Counted from the stretch's first letter, positions 1 to 9,054 are shown. The stretch: 26,370 nucleotides of DNA from an uncultured Faecalibacterium sp. (GCA_934512105.1 CAKSWQ010000030.1:1-26370), one strand, 5' to 3'. A program made the numbers and translations. The notes: generated by a model from the letters alone, not told the origin.

Positions 1-38
1 AATTTAACCCCTTCTCTTACCGTTCTTTCTTGAACATC

Positions 39-77
39 AAGAGGTCTGCACCGCAAGGTGCAGGCCTCTTTTTTTGT
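39..77 (+). terminator. Intrinsic terminator of an upstream gene
   Basis: A GC-rich hairpin (arms around AAGAGG and CTGCACC, loop GCAA) is followed directly by a run of T on the plus strand. It must serve a plus-strand gene lying left of the window, whose coding end is not visible here. Confidence 0.85.
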
Positions 78-90
78 ACTCCCTCCCGTG

Positions 91-130
91 AAAAAAGGCT
101 TCAGAAACGCCCACAGGCGTTTCTGAAGCC
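91..130 (-). terminator. Intrinsic terminator of the patatin-like gene
   Basis: A perfect 15-bp inverted repeat (GGCTTCAGAAACGCC, 4-nt loop) lies just past the stop codon of the minus-strand phospholipase gene. Read on the minus strand it is followed by TTTTTT, so it terminates that gene. Confidence 0.9.
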
Positions 131-142
131 TAATATAAAAAC

Positions 143-1012
143 TTATTCTTCCGGCGCAGCCTTGCAAGCTTCCACATAGGCCGCGATCTTGTCGATCTGG
201 ATCTGTGCCACGGCACGGCCGGTCTCGTAGACGCGGCGCAGCTGGGCGGGATCGCGCTCCATGGAGGGGATCTCCAGTGGGATGGGCGGGCGGATGACGA
301 ATGCCCGGCCAGACTGCTCCAGCATGGAAATATAGGACAGCGTTTCGTTGTAGCGCTGGTGCCGGTCTGCCACAGCCTCTACAAAGGCGGGGTAGCGCAC
401 AAATCTGGCCCGGATAAGGGGCAGCATTTTGTTTTTCTGCTTTACAAAGCCCTTGGGCTGGGTCAGGATGATCAGGTTGCGCTTGTAGCCGATGGACTCG
501 AAAAAGCGCACAGGGATGGAGTCTGCCACACCGCCGTCCAGCAGCTGATAGTGGCCGATCTTTACGATTTTTGCCGCCAGCGGCATGGATGCCGAGGCCT
601 GCATCCACTGGATGTCCTCGGCATTGCCGGTGCGGCACTTGTGGTAGATGGGCTCGCCGGTGCGCACATCGGTGCATACCACAAAAAAGTCCATGGGGTT
701 TTCCCGGAAAGCCTCGGTGTCAAAGGGGTCCAGCTTTTCCGGCACGGTATGGTAGCAGAACTGTTCGCTGTACAGGTTGCCGGTGCGCAGCAGATTGCCA
801 AAGCTGGCGTAGCGCTTGTCGTTGCAGTATTCCGTATTATAGCGGATGGTGCGCCCGATCTGGTGCGATTTATAGTTGCAGCCGAACACAGCCCCCGCCG
901 ACACGCCAACGGCACCGTCCAACTGGATGTTATGCTCCATCAGCACATCCAGTACGCCGGCGGTGAACATTCCGCGCATGGCACCGCCTTCCAGCACAAG
1001 TCCTGTTTTCAT
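143..1012 (-). CDS. Patatin-like phospholipase family protein
   Basis: A 289-residue patatin-fold hydrolase, expected to act as an acyl-ester or lysophospholipase in the cytoplasm. The sequence shows the family's three landmarks: the glycine-rich oxyanion loop GGAMRG (residues 9-14), the nucleophile elbow GVSAG with Ser38, and the DGG motif whose Asp159 completes the Ser-Asp dyad. There is no signal peptide or membrane segment. It resembles the short bacterial patatins of the YjjU/RssA group; the physiological substrate cannot be read from sequence. The ATG start is backed by a GAGGAGG ribosome binding site a few bases upstream. It is monocistronic: a hairpin terminator follows it and xpt is transcribed divergently from the other side of the intergenic region. 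Confidence 0.92.
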   Translation of the reverse strand: MKTGLVLEGGAMRGMFTAGVLDVLMEHNIQLDGAVGVSAGAVFGCNYKSHQIGRTIRYNTEYCNDKRYASFGNLLRTGNLYSEQFCYHTVPEKLDPFDTEAFRENPMDFFVVCTDVRTGEPIYHKCRTGNAEDIQWMQASASMPLAAKIVKIGHYQLLDGGVADSIPVRFFESIGYKRNLIILTQPKGFVKQKNKMLPLIRARFVRYPAFVEAVADRHQRYNETLSYISMLEQSGRAFVIRPPIPLEIPSMERDPAQLRRVYETGRAVAQIQIDKIAAYVEACKAAPEE

Positions 1013-1070
1013 ACCATTTTCCTCCTCGTCCGGTCAAAAATCCCGGATATTACCCTTCTCCTATAAGAAT

Positions 1071-1098
1071 AGTATACTCGAAAACCGCGAAAGAACAA
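1071..1098 (-). promoter_or_regulatory. Possible promoter of the patatin-like gene
   Basis: On the minus strand a good -10 (TATACT, 1071-1076) lies about 60 bases upstream of the start codon. The best -35 at 16-bp spacing is only TTGTTC (1093-1098), so the call rests mainly on the -10. Confidence 0.4.
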
Positions 1099-1224
1099 GG
1101 GGGGATAAGCCAAAAATGACCCGACAACCTCGCGAAGTTTCAGTATTTTTGGACAAGGTCGTACTTTTAGAAAAAACGAAGAGGTTTGGTGCCGTATTTT
1201 TACGAATTTTGGCAAGAAAACCCC

Positions 1225-1253
1225 TTGTCAAAGCGGGGTGCTTCCGGTATACT
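1225..1253 (+). promoter_or_regulatory. xpt promoter
   Basis: TTGTCA (1225-1230) and TATACT (1248-1253) are separated by exactly 17 bp, a near-consensus sigma-A promoter. Transcription should start near 1260, leaving a leader of about 118 nt before xpt. Confidence 0.8.
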
Positions 1254-1287
1254 AGGTGAAACATTATATCATGGGTGCGTGTGGCGC

Positions 1288-1320
1288 GCGCCCGGGAATG
1301 GAAAACAGGCGGGCGCTTTT
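1288..1320 (+). promoter_or_regulatory. Hairpin in the xpt leader, possible attenuator
   Basis: GCGCCCG (1288-1294) pairs with CGGGCGC (1310-1316) and is followed by TTTT (1317-1320). It lies between the promoter and the xpt ribosome binding site. The U-run is short, so termination here would be partial at best. I could not find the conserved core of a purine riboswitch in this leader. Confidence 0.4.
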
Positions 1321-1377
1321 CGCGGCGGGCGAGCCGGAGGCAGAAAACGCGCCTGCAAGGGTTGGAGGATATATTTT

Positions 1378-1971
1378 ATGAAGATGCTGGAAGATCGTAT
1401 CCGCAAGGACGGCATTGTGCGCGAGGGCAATGTGCTCAAGGTGGACAGCTTTATCAACCACCAGATGGACATCCCGCTGTTCCGCGAGATGGCACGGGAG
1501 TGGAAGCGCCTGTTTGCAGGCAAGCCCATCAACAAGGTGCTCACCATTGAGGCCAGCGGCATCGGCATCGCAGCTGTGGTGGCCAGCGAGCTGAATGTGC
1601 CGGTGGTGTTTGCCAAAAAATCCATGAGCATCAATCTGGACTACGACAACTATAAGACCCAGATCGAGTCCTTCACCCACAAAAAGATCTACAACGTCAT
1701 CGTCTCCAAGAAGTTCCTCACCCCGGAGGATCATGTGCTGATCATCGACGATTTTCTGGCCAACGGCTGCGCTCTGATGGGTCTGCTGGAATTGGCCGAG
1801 GAGGCCGGAGCCACCGTGGAGGGCATCGGCATCGCCGTGGAAAAGGGCTTCCAGCAGGGCGGCGAGCTGATCCGCAGCAAAGGCATCCAGCTGGAAAGTC
1901 TTGCCATCGTAGACGCCATGGACAGCACCACCGGCGAGATCACCTTCCGCCCCCAGCCGAACCAGAACTAA
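1378..1971 (+). CDS. xpt: Xanthine phosphoribosyltransferase
   Basis: A 197-residue purine-salvage enzyme that converts xanthine plus PRPP to XMP in the cytosol. The family-defining PRPP-binding segment [10 protein letters not shown] is at residues 121-130, and length matches Bacillus Xpt (about 194 residues). The upstream frame is open much further, but the ATG at 1378 is chosen because it starts the conserved MKMLEDRI sequence and has GGAGG (1364-1368) at good spacing. It is a single-gene unit with its own promoter and a hairpin terminator. In Bacillus, xpt is under a guanine riboswitch with pbuX downstream; neither is seen here, so its regulation is probably different. Confidence 0.95.
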   Translation: MKMLEDRIRKDGIVREGNVLKVDSFINHQMDIPLFREMAREWKRLFAGKPINKVLTIEASGIGIAAVVASELNVPVVFAKKSMSINLDYDNYKTQIESFTHKKIYNVIVSKKFLTPEDHVLIIDDFLANGCALMGLLELAEEAGATVEGIGIAVEKGFQQGGELIRSKGIQLESLAIVDAMDSTTGEITFRPQPNQN

Positions 1972-1991
1972 AAATCATTATACATTTCAGC

Positions 1992-2027
1992 GTAACGGAA
2001 TGTCTGCAGATGTTCCGTTATTTTTTT
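1992..2027 (+). terminator. xpt terminator
   Basis: TAACGGAA and TTCCGTTA form an 8-bp stem over a 12-nt loop, followed by seven T residues, 20 bases after the xpt stop codon. Confidence 0.9.
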
Positions 2028-2173
2028 AACCCTCTCAGTCATCGCTGCGCGATGCCAGCTCCCCCGAATGGGGAGCTTTTTGAGGTGCGGGAAAGTTTCC
2101 GGCTCAAGTGCAAAGCTTGCGGGCGTGCTCGCTCCCCCCTTGGGGGAGCTGTCGCGCAGCGACTGAGGGGTTT
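2028..2173. repeat. Palindromic intergenic repeat, copy 1
   Basis: The element begins AACCCTCTCAGTC and ends with the near-inverse GACTGAGGGGTTT (11 of 13 match). Inside are two hairpins built on AGCTCCCC/GGGGAGCT, plus flanking GCTGCGCGAT / CGCGCAGCG arms. A second copy with the same ends and inner stems lies at 14171-14330. It has no coding capacity and looks like a miniature, non-autonomous mobile repeat. The first inner hairpin is followed by TTTTT and could act as a backup terminator for xpt. Confidence 0.8.
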
Positions 2174-2186
2174 CAAATCGGCGGAG

Positions 2187-2247
2187 CCGGAAAAAACGGT
2201 TAAAAGATCTTCACGCCGAACAGGCGTGAATCTTCAGTTTTTTCCGG
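2187..2247. terminator. Nested inverted repeat, probable bidirectional terminator
   Basis: An inner stem TTCACGCC/GGCGTGAA (2210-2217, 2223-2230) is nested in an outer pair CCGGAAAAAAC / GTTTTTTCCGG (2187-2197, 2237-2247). Both strands carry a T6 run after the inner stem. It could end transcription from either side, including the penicillin-binding-protein gene that ends at 2409. Confidence 0.6.
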
Positions 2248-2269
2248 TGTAGCCCACTTCTTTGGGGTT

Positions 2270-2293
2270 AAAAGGGGCGAGCAGCCCCTTTTT
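2270..2293. terminator. Symmetric terminator-like hairpin
   Basis: AAAAGGGGC (2270-2278) pairs with GCCCCTTTT (2284-2292) across a 5-nt loop. The A-rich 5' arm and T-rich 3' arm make it terminator-like on both strands. It is the best placed terminator for the minus-strand gene ending at 2409. Confidence 0.6.
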
Positions 2294-2331
2294 CGTGGCT
2301 CCAGCGCGTCGAAATCGCTGGCACTTTTCTG

Positions 2332-2357
2332 GTTCTCTTTTGGTGTCAAAAGAGAAC
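2332..2357. repeat. Perfect 11-bp inverted repeat
   Basis: GTTCTCTTTTG (2332-2342) and CAAAAGAGAAC (2347-2357) flank GTGT. A weaker stem CCAGCG/CGCTGG lies just before it (about 2301-2321). Together with the hairpins at 2187-2293 this fills the rest of the gene-free stretch. It has no ribosome binding site or codon structure and looks like decayed or structural repeat DNA. Confidence 0.55.
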
Positions 2358-2408
2358 ATCCCTCGGCAAGCAGAACTTCCCCCGCGGAGCGGCGCGCATT
2401 CCCAATCG

Positions 2409-4292
2409 TCACGCCCCATCAAAGCTATCCCCATCGGCGGGCAGGGCGGCTGCTTGCGCGTCTGCGCTGCCGGTGTCCGCCGCCCGGGGGATGCCTTTGT
2501 ACACCAGCGTCTGCTCCAGCACCTCGGCACAGACGGGTGCCGAAAGACTGCCGCCGGCGGTGGTCCAGCTGTGGGGCTCATCCAGACAGATCAGACATAA
2601 AAACTGCGGGTCATCGATGGGGGCTACTGCCACAAAGCTGGCGATGCGCGCTTTCTCGTCGGTGCTGTCCAGCTTCTGGCTGGTGCCGCTTTTGCCGCCC
2701 ACCCGGTAGCCTGCGATCTGCGCGTTGCGCCCGCCGCCGTACAGTACCACCGCCTCCATCATCTCCCGCATGACGGCAGAGGTGGCGGGCTGGATGACCT
2801 GCCGCTTGCACACCGGGGCGTTGTGCTGCAAAACGCTGCCGTCCGGCGCAAGAATGTCCGATACCAGATACGGCTGCATCAGCTTGCCGCCGTTCACCAC
2901 CGCGCAGACGGCAGCAGCCATTTCCAGATAGGAAATTTTGCTGCTCTGCCCGAAGGCGCAGGAGGCCAGCTCTACCGGCCCCATGCGGTCGGCGGTGTAG
3001 TACAGGCTCTTTTTCGGCTCGGCGGGCAGGTCGATGCCAGTGGGCTCCCGCAGGCCGAAGGCGGCAAAATAATCGCAGAAAGCCTGCTTGCCCAGCCGCG
3101 CTCCGATCTGGATAAAGCTCTGGTTGCAGGAGTTTTCCAGCGCCTGCGTCACGGTCTGACTGCCGTGGCGCTTGTGGTTGGCGCAGTGGAACCGCGTGCC
3201 CGCCACCGAGATGGAGTCCCCGCAGTAAAAGGTGGAGTGCCGGGTGATGGCACCGGCGTCCAGCGCCGCTGCGCAGGTGATGAGCTTGAACACGCTGCCT
3301 GGTTCATATAAGTCGCTCACCGCCTTGTTGCGCCATTGGGTCTGCTGCGCCAGCTGCAAGGCGGCGGCGCGCTCTTTACCGGAAAGGGCGTCCACAGCGG
3401 CGCGCGCGGCCTTGTCGGCGATGACTCGGGGCTGGTTGGGGTCGTAGGCTGGGGTGGTGGCCATGGCCAGCACTGCCCCGGTGTTCACCTCCATCACGAT
3501 GCCCACGCTGCGGGCGGCTACATGGTGCTCCTGCACCGCATAATTCAACGCATTTTCAAGGTAATGTTGAATATTTGCATCAATGGTCAACCGCAGCCCG
3601 CTGCCCTCCACGGGGGCAAGTTCCGTCTCGTAACTCTGCGCCAGCGTGTAGCCCCAGGCGTTCACGGCGGTCAGCACTACGCCGTTCTGCCCGGTAAGGG
3701 TGTCGTTGTATTTCAGTTCCAGTCCGCTGACCCCGGCGTTGTCCACGTTGGTGAACCCCAGCACCGAGGCCAGAAACTCTCCCTGCGGGTACCAGCGCTT
3801 GGAGTCCTGATTGATGCGTACACCGGTAATGCCATTTGCTGCGCAGAAATCCCGCACCGCATCGGCGGTTTCCCGCTCCACCCGGTAGCGCAGAAGGCAG
3901 TCGTTGGAGCGCCGGTCGCTGAACTTTTCCAGCAGCCTTACCTCGTCCAACTCTAAAATCTCCGCAAGCCCCTTGGCGGCAAGGGCAAGCTTTTCCTCCG
4001 GCATCTCCCGGGGGCTGGCCCGCAGGGTCCAGCAGCTGCTGTTGGCGGCCAGCAGCGCACCGTCGGCGCTGTATATTTTGCCCCGGTCGGCGGGCACAAC
4101 GGTGTCCCGCAGCTGCTGCCCCAGCGCCCGCTGGGTGTACCAGCCGCCGGTGCATAATTGCAGCCAGAACAGCCGCCCGATGAGCCCTGCAAAGCAGACG
4201 GCGCACAGCCCCACCGCAATGAGCCGTGCCCGCAGACGGAACGCCCGCTCCGGCAAAGTGCGCAGGGCGTCCGTGGGTTTTGAGCCGCGCAT
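2409..4292 (-). CDS. Class B penicillin-binding protein (FtsI / SpoVD-type transpeptidase)
   Basis: A 627-residue D,D-transpeptidase that crosslinks peptidoglycan outside the membrane. A short cytoplasmic N-terminus and one membrane anchor (about residues 22-46) precede a dimerisation/pedestal domain (about 50-240) with the NVDNAGVSGLE segment. The transpeptidase domain has all three catalytic motifs: SVFK with Ser333, SCN at 388-390 and KSGT at 534-537. There is no C-terminal PASTA domain, unlike many Firmicute FtsI/SpoVD proteins. The ATG is preceded by an AGGGGG-type ribosome binding site. It lies divergent from ftsW, its expected partner in septal wall synthesis. I favour a division role (FtsI) over elongation because of the FtsW/FtsZ neighbours, but the subtype is inferred. 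Confidence 0.92.
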   Translation of the reverse strand: MRGSKPTDALRTLPERAFRLRARLIAVGLCAVCFAGLIGRLFWLQLCTGGWYTQRALGQQLRDTVVPADRGKIYSADGALLAANSSCWTLRASPREMPEEKLALAAKGLAEILELDEVRLLEKFSDRRSNDCLLRYRVERETADAVRDFCAANGITGVRINQDSKRWYPQGEFLASVLGFTNVDNAGVSGLELKYNDTLTGQNGVVLTAVNAWGYTLAQSYETELAPVEGSGLRLTIDANIQHYLENALNYAVQEHHVAARSVGIVMEVNTGAVLAMATTPAYDPNQPRVIADKAARAAVDALSGKERAAALQLAQQTQWRNKAVSDLYEPGSVFKLITCAAALDAGAITRHSTFYCGDSISVAGTRFHCANHKRHGSQTVTQALENSCNQSFIQIGARLGKQAFCDYFAAFGLREPTGIDLPAEPKKSLYYTADRMGPVELASCAFGQSSKISYLEMAAAVCAVVNGGKLMQPYLVSDILAPDGSVLQHNAPVCKRQVIQPATSAVMREMMEAVVLYGGGRNAQIAGYRVGGKSGTSQKLDSTDEKARIASFVAVAPIDDPQFLCLICLDEPHSWTTAGGSLSAPVCAEVLEQTLVYKGIPRAADTGSADAQAAALPADGDSFDGA

Positions 4293-4339
4293 GGCAGCAC
4301 CCCCTTTGCGGGCAGTTTATGCGCCCGGCGGCAGCGCGT

Positions 4340-4370
4340 ATGACTAACCGCCCCCGCACCCGCGTACAAT
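4340..4370 (+). promoter_or_regulatory. Possible ftsW promoter
   Basis: TACAAT (4365-4370) sits 24 bases before the ftsW start codon. The best -35 is ATGACT (4340-4345), 19 bp away, so the promoter is weak or needs help. The whole divergent region is only about 100 bp. Confidence 0.35.
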
Positions 4371-4393
4371 AACAGAAACGGAGGTGACCGGGA

Positions 4394-5524
4394 TTGCACA
4401 GAACTGCTGCCCGCAAAGGGCTGCTGCGGCCGCTGCCGCCCATGGACCTGCCCTTTCTGGTGCTGGTGCTCACGCTGGTAGCCTTTGGGCTGGTGATGTT
4501 GTGCAGCGCCAGCAGTGCGGTGGCGCTGTACCGGCGGCAGGACGCCTTTGCCTATGTGCGGCCGCAACTGCTGTACGCCGCTATGGGGCTGGGGGCCATG
4601 TGGACAGCCAGCCGGGTGGACTACCACATCTATCACAAGCTGGCGTGGCCGCTGCTGGCGCTCTCGCTGGTGCTGCTGACGGCGGTGCTGTTCATGCCGG
4701 AGTATAACGGCTGCAAGCGCTGGCTGGTGCTGCCGGGGCTTGGCACATTACAGCCCAGCGAGATCGCCAAATTCGCGGTGGTGCTGGTGTTTGCCCATAT
4801 CATCGCCTTGAACCACGACCGCATGGGCGGCTTTGCGGTGGGGGTAGTGCCCTTTGCGCTGGTGCTGGGGGTGGTGGCGGTGCTCATGCTGCTGGAACCC
4901 CACCTTTCCGGCACGGTGCTGATTTTAAGCATCGGCGCGGTGCTCATGTTCGTGGGCGGCACCGGGCTGCGGTGGTTTGTGCTGGCAGGGGCGGGCGGCG
5001 CTGCCGCTATCGGCACAGCCATCGTGCTGATGCCGGAGCTGGTGCCCTACGCCGCCGACCGCCTCAACTCGTGGCTGGACCCCTTTGCCGACCCGCTGGG
5101 CGACGGACACCAGACCATCCAGAGCCTGTACGCCATCGGCTCCGGCGGGGCGGCAGGGCTGGGGCTGGGCAACAGCCGCCAGAAGCATCTGTTTGTGCCC
5201 GAGCCCCAGAACGACTTCATCTTTTCCATCCTCTGCGAGGAGCTGGGCTTTCTGGGCGCGTGTGCGGTGATCTTGCTGTTCAGCGCCCTGCTGTGGCGGG
5301 GCATCACGCTGGCGGCGCACGCGCCGGATCGCTTCGGGGCACTGCTGGTGGTGGGTTTTGTGGTGCAGGTGGCATTGCAGGCGGTGCTGAACATCGCGGT
5401 GGTCACCAACACCATCCCCAACACCGGCATCAGCCTGCCCTTTTTCTCCTCCGGCGGCACCAGCCTGATGATGCTTCTGGGCGAGATGGGCATCGTGCTT
5501 TCTGTCTCCCGGGGCGAAAGCTGA
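4394..5524 (+). CDS. ftsW: SEDS-family peptidoglycan glycosyltransferase FtsW
   Basis: A 376-residue polytopic membrane enzyme of the SEDS family, which polymerises lipid II at the septum together with a class B PBP. About ten hydrophobic segments can be picked out. Signature stretches are QPSEIAKF in the middle, LDPFADPLGDGHQTIQS followed by PEPQNDFIFSILCEELG, and NTGISLPFFSSGGTS near the C-terminus. The FtsW-like Gly/Gln-rich LDPF region favours FtsW over RodA. The start is TTG at 4394: a perfect GGAGGTGA Shine-Dalgarno (4381-4388 region) sits at optimal spacing before it, whereas the first in-frame ATG (4442) has no comparable site. It is divergent from the PBP gene and upstream of murA and ftsZ. 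Confidence 0.93.
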   Translation: MHRTAARKGLLRPLPPMDLPFLVLVLTLVAFGLVMLCSASSAVALYRRQDAFAYVRPQLLYAAMGLGAMWTASRVDYHIYHKLAWPLLALSLVLLTAVLFMPEYNGCKRWLVLPGLGTLQPSEIAKFAVVLVFAHIIALNHDRMGGFAVGVVPFALVLGVVAVLMLLEPHLSGTVLILSIGAVLMFVGGTGLRWFVLAGAGGAAAIGTAIVLMPELVPYAADRLNSWLDPFADPLGDGHQTIQSLYAIGSGGAAGLGLGNSRQKHLFVPEPQNDFIFSILCEELGFLGACAVILLFSALLWRGITLAAHAPDRFGALLVVGFVVQVALQAVLNIAVVTNTIPNTGISLPFFSSGGTSLMMLLGEMGIVLSVSRGES

Positions 5525-5704
5525 TAAAGATCGGTATTTCCTGCTGCAATGGAGTAGGAGCGGCGCGGAAAAACCGGAAAAAAGCGGACAAATGACCGGA
5601 CAAATCCCGCAGACAGCGGGAAAGCTGTTTCCGGCGCATTTCTTTGACCAAAGACCCTCGTTTTGCATACCATGGGGTATCTTTTGCAGAACGGGGGTCT
5701 TGGC

Positions 5705-7012
5705 ATGGCTGGGGATTGGATCATTACGGGCGGACGGCCTTTGCAGGGCAGGGTGGAAGTGCCTGCGGCCAAAAACAGTGTGCTGCCGTTGCTGGCAGCT
5801 GCGCTGCTGTGCAGCGGGCCGGTGCGGCTGCAAAATGTGCCGCGCCTGACGGATGTAGAGGACTGTCTTGCCCTGCTGCGGGGTGTGGGCTGCACGGCGG
5901 GCTGGCAGGGCGCAGCGCTGGCGGTGCAGGGGCAGCCCATGCGCACCGACCTTGCACCGGAGGCCGCAGGCCGGATGCGGGCGTCCATCCTGTTCTGTGC
6001 GCCGCTGCTGGCGCGGCTGGGGCGGGTGAACACCGTGCTGCCCGGGGGCTGCCGCATCGGGGCAAGACCCATCGACCTGCACTTGCAGGGACTGGCGCAG
6101 ATGGGGGTCCGGCAGCTGCCCGCAGCGCCCGGACAGCTTACGCTGTACGCCCCGGCGGGGCTGCGGGGCGCGGAGATCTGTCTTACCTTCCCCAGTGTGG
6201 GTGCTACCGAAACGCTGCTGCTGGCGGCTGCCACGGCGCAGGGGCAGACTGTGCTGCATGGCGCTGCAAAGGAACCGGAGATCGCAGATCTTGCCGCCTT
6301 CCTCAACGCCTGCGGCGGCTGCGTGGAGGGCGCAGGCACCGACACCATCCGGGTGCAGGGAAAGCGCTGCCTTGCGGGCTGCACCTTTGCGCCGGTGGCA
6401 GACCGCATCATCGCCTCCACGCTGGCCTGTGCGGCGGCAGCGGCGGGGGGCAGAGTAGAACTGGCGGGCTGCGCACCCGGACTGTATGCGCCGCTGCTGG
6501 AAATTCTGGAACAAATGGGCTGCACCGTAGAGCGGGCGCACGATGCTGCCGCTATTTCACGGTTCGGGGCGCTGCGCGGCGCGGGAAATGTGCACACCGC
6601 GCCCTATCCCGGCCTTGCCACGGATGCCGCCCCGCTGCTGGCGGCGGTGATGCTCTGCGCACAGGGCGAAAGCAGCCTGCAGGACAGGGTGTTTGAAAAC
6701 CGTTTTGCCTGTGCGGAAGGCTTTGCGGCGCTGGGGGCGAACGTCCGGGTGGCGGAGCGCACGTTGTATGTGCGGCCCGCCGGGGCGCTGCACGGGGCAA
6801 AGCTGACCGCACCGGACCTGCGCGGCGGGGCAGCGCTGGTGATCGCGGCGCTGGCCGCCCGGGGCAGCAGCTGCCTTGACGGGGTGGAATTTGTCCGGCG
6901 CGGGTATGCAGACCTTGACCGGCTTCTGGCGGGGCTGGGCGCACAGATTTGGCAGGAAATACCCGCCCGGAGCAGGCTTGCGAAAAAATCACCGGCAAAA
7001 AAGCAAATTTGA
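5705..7012 (+). CDS. murA: UDP-N-acetylglucosamine 1-carboxyvinyltransferase
   Basis: A 435-residue cytosolic enzyme for the first committed step of peptidoglycan synthesis: transfer of enolpyruvate from PEP to UDP-GlcNAc. Key residues are visible: Lys23-Asn24, Cys116 in LPGGCRIGARP (the fosfomycin target position), Asp307 and Arg373 in DLRGGAAL. Length matches the family (about 420-435). The frame extends upstream to TTG 5663 and ATG 5672, but ATG 5705 begins the conserved MAGDWIITGG sequence and has GGGGG (5693-5697) 7 bases before it. The 180-bp gap after ftsW holds a possible weak promoter (TTGACC at 5644-5649) and the 9-mer CGGACAAAT twice (5585, 5597). The sequence is very alanine/GC rich and somewhat diverged from typical MurA. 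Confidence 0.92.
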   Translation: MAGDWIITGGRPLQGRVEVPAAKNSVLPLLAAALLCSGPVRLQNVPRLTDVEDCLALLRGVGCTAGWQGAALAVQGQPMRTDLAPEAAGRMRASILFCAPLLARLGRVNTVLPGGCRIGARPIDLHLQGLAQMGVRQLPAAPGQLTLYAPAGLRGAEICLTFPSVGATETLLLAAATAQGQTVLHGAAKEPEIADLAAFLNACGGCVEGAGTDTIRVQGKRCLAGCTFAPVADRIIASTLACAAAAAGGRVELAGCAPGLYAPLLEILEQMGCTVERAHDAAAISRFGALRGAGNVHTAPYPGLATDAAPLLAAVMLCAQGESSLQDRVFENRFACAEGFAALGANVRVAERTLYVRPAGALHGAKLTAPDLRGGAALVIAALAARGSSCLDGVEFVRRGYADLDRLLAGLGAQIWQEIPARSRLAKKSPAKKQI

Positions 7013-7013
7013 C

Positions 7014-7042
7014 TTGCAATCGGAGCAAAAAGATGATACGAT
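7014..7042 (+). promoter_or_regulatory. ftsZ promoter
   Basis: TTGCAA (7014-7019) and TACGAT (7037-7042) are spaced 17 bp, starting right at the murA stop codon. An overlapping alternative is TTGACT (7009-7014) with GATGAT (7032-7037). The local AT-richness contrasts with the flanking genes and supports a promoter here. Confidence 0.55.
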
Positions 7043-7122
7043 ACTGTTATATAAGTATTGTAAGATAATTTCTGTGCGGTTTGTGCGCAGTTCCACATAA
7101 AAATCCGATGGAGGACAAAGTT

Positions 7123-8298
<1,176 letters not shown>

Positions 8299-8377
8299 TA
8301 ACAGGCTACAATGGGGCTGGCAGCTGCGCCCATGCGGTCAGCGCCGGTCCTGTGCAAGGTGTGCATGGGAGGGCATC

Positions 8378-8935
8378 ATGGTGCAGACAGAGCGGGAGAC
8401 CGGTGCCCTGCGCGGACAATTTGCCCGGCAGGCCGCTGTACAGGCATCTGCCGCAGCACAGGCGGAAAGCGCCCGGGCGCAGGCAGAGCAGCTGAGCCGC
8501 AAGCTGGCTGCGGCACGCGCCGAGGTGCGCCGGTATCAGACCCGGATGTTTGCCTTTGAGCGTACTCTGCTCGCCCTCAAGCACGATAATGCAGAGCTGG
8601 AAGCCGCCTGTGAGCAGGCATGGGAGCAGCTGGAACAGGCCAATGCCCGGGCAGAACAGGCCGAGGCCGCCTGCCGCAGAGCCGAAGCTGCCCTTGCTGC
8701 CATGCAGCAGACCGCCCCGGAAGAACCTGCGCAGCCGGACAGCGCCCCTGAGGCTGTGCCGCAGTGCAAGGCTGCACCGGAACAGCCTGCACCGGAAACG
8801 GAAGAGACCCTCTGCACCCCGGAACAGGCACTGCCCCCGGAGCCTGCACAGCCTGTGTGGAAGCCGGAGACCCGGCTGGAACAGATGGCTGCGGAGCTGA
8901 TGGGCTGGTTCGATGCCATGATGCCCCAAGAGTGA
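8378..8935 (+). CDS. Coiled-coil protein of unknown function, downstream of ftsZ
   Basis: I do not recognise a named family. The 185-residue product starts at an ATG with GGGAGGG (8367-8373) upstream. Residues about 5-112 are a long Ala/Glu/Gln/Arg-rich heptad-like helix predicted to form a coiled coil. Then comes a Pro/Glu/Ala-rich linker (about 113-160) and a short amphipathic end, RLEQMAAELMGWFDAMM. There is no signal peptide or membrane span, so it should be cytoplasmic. It lies 79 bp after ftsZ with no terminator between them and a strong one after it, so the two are probably co-transcribed. A role as a Z-ring accessory (ZapA/ZapB- or DivIVA-like in general design) is inference from position and shape only. 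Confidence 0.8.
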   Translation: MVQTERETGALRGQFARQAAVQASAAAQAESARAQAEQLSRKLAAARAEVRRYQTRMFAFERTLLALKHDNAELEAACEQAWEQLEQANARAEQAEAACRRAEAALAAMQQTAPEEPAQPDSAPEAVPQCKAAPEQPAPETEETLCTPEQALPPEPAQPVWKPETRLEQMAAELMGWFDAMMPQE

Positions 8936-8940
8936 ACTTG

Positions 8941-8979
8941 AAAAGGACTGTTGTGCATTTTCGCGCAGCGGTCCTTTTT
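8941..8979 (+). terminator. Terminator of the ftsZ unit
   Basis: A continuous 16-bp stem (three G-U pairs allowed; AAAAGGACTG paired with CGGTCCTTTT, extended by TTGTGC/GCGCAG) with loop ATTTTC, ending in TTTTT, 5 bases after the coiled-coil gene. Confidence 0.92.
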
Positions 8980-9054
8980 CCTTCTGCGTGGAAAGATTTT
9001 GAATGCGCTCCGCTTTGCTCTGCGCATCGTCAGCGGAAATAGGGTTTATAGTTC

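Noticed and set aside
359..1066. Plus-strand open frame opposite the patatin-like gene
   Set aside because: The minus-strand frame has the catalytic dyad, ribosome binding site and terminator; this frame has none of these.
8299..8377. Separate promoter between ftsZ and the coiled-coil gene
   Set aside because: A TACAAT occurs near 8307 but there is no -35 at normal spacing, and there is no terminator after ftsZ. Co-transcription is simpler.
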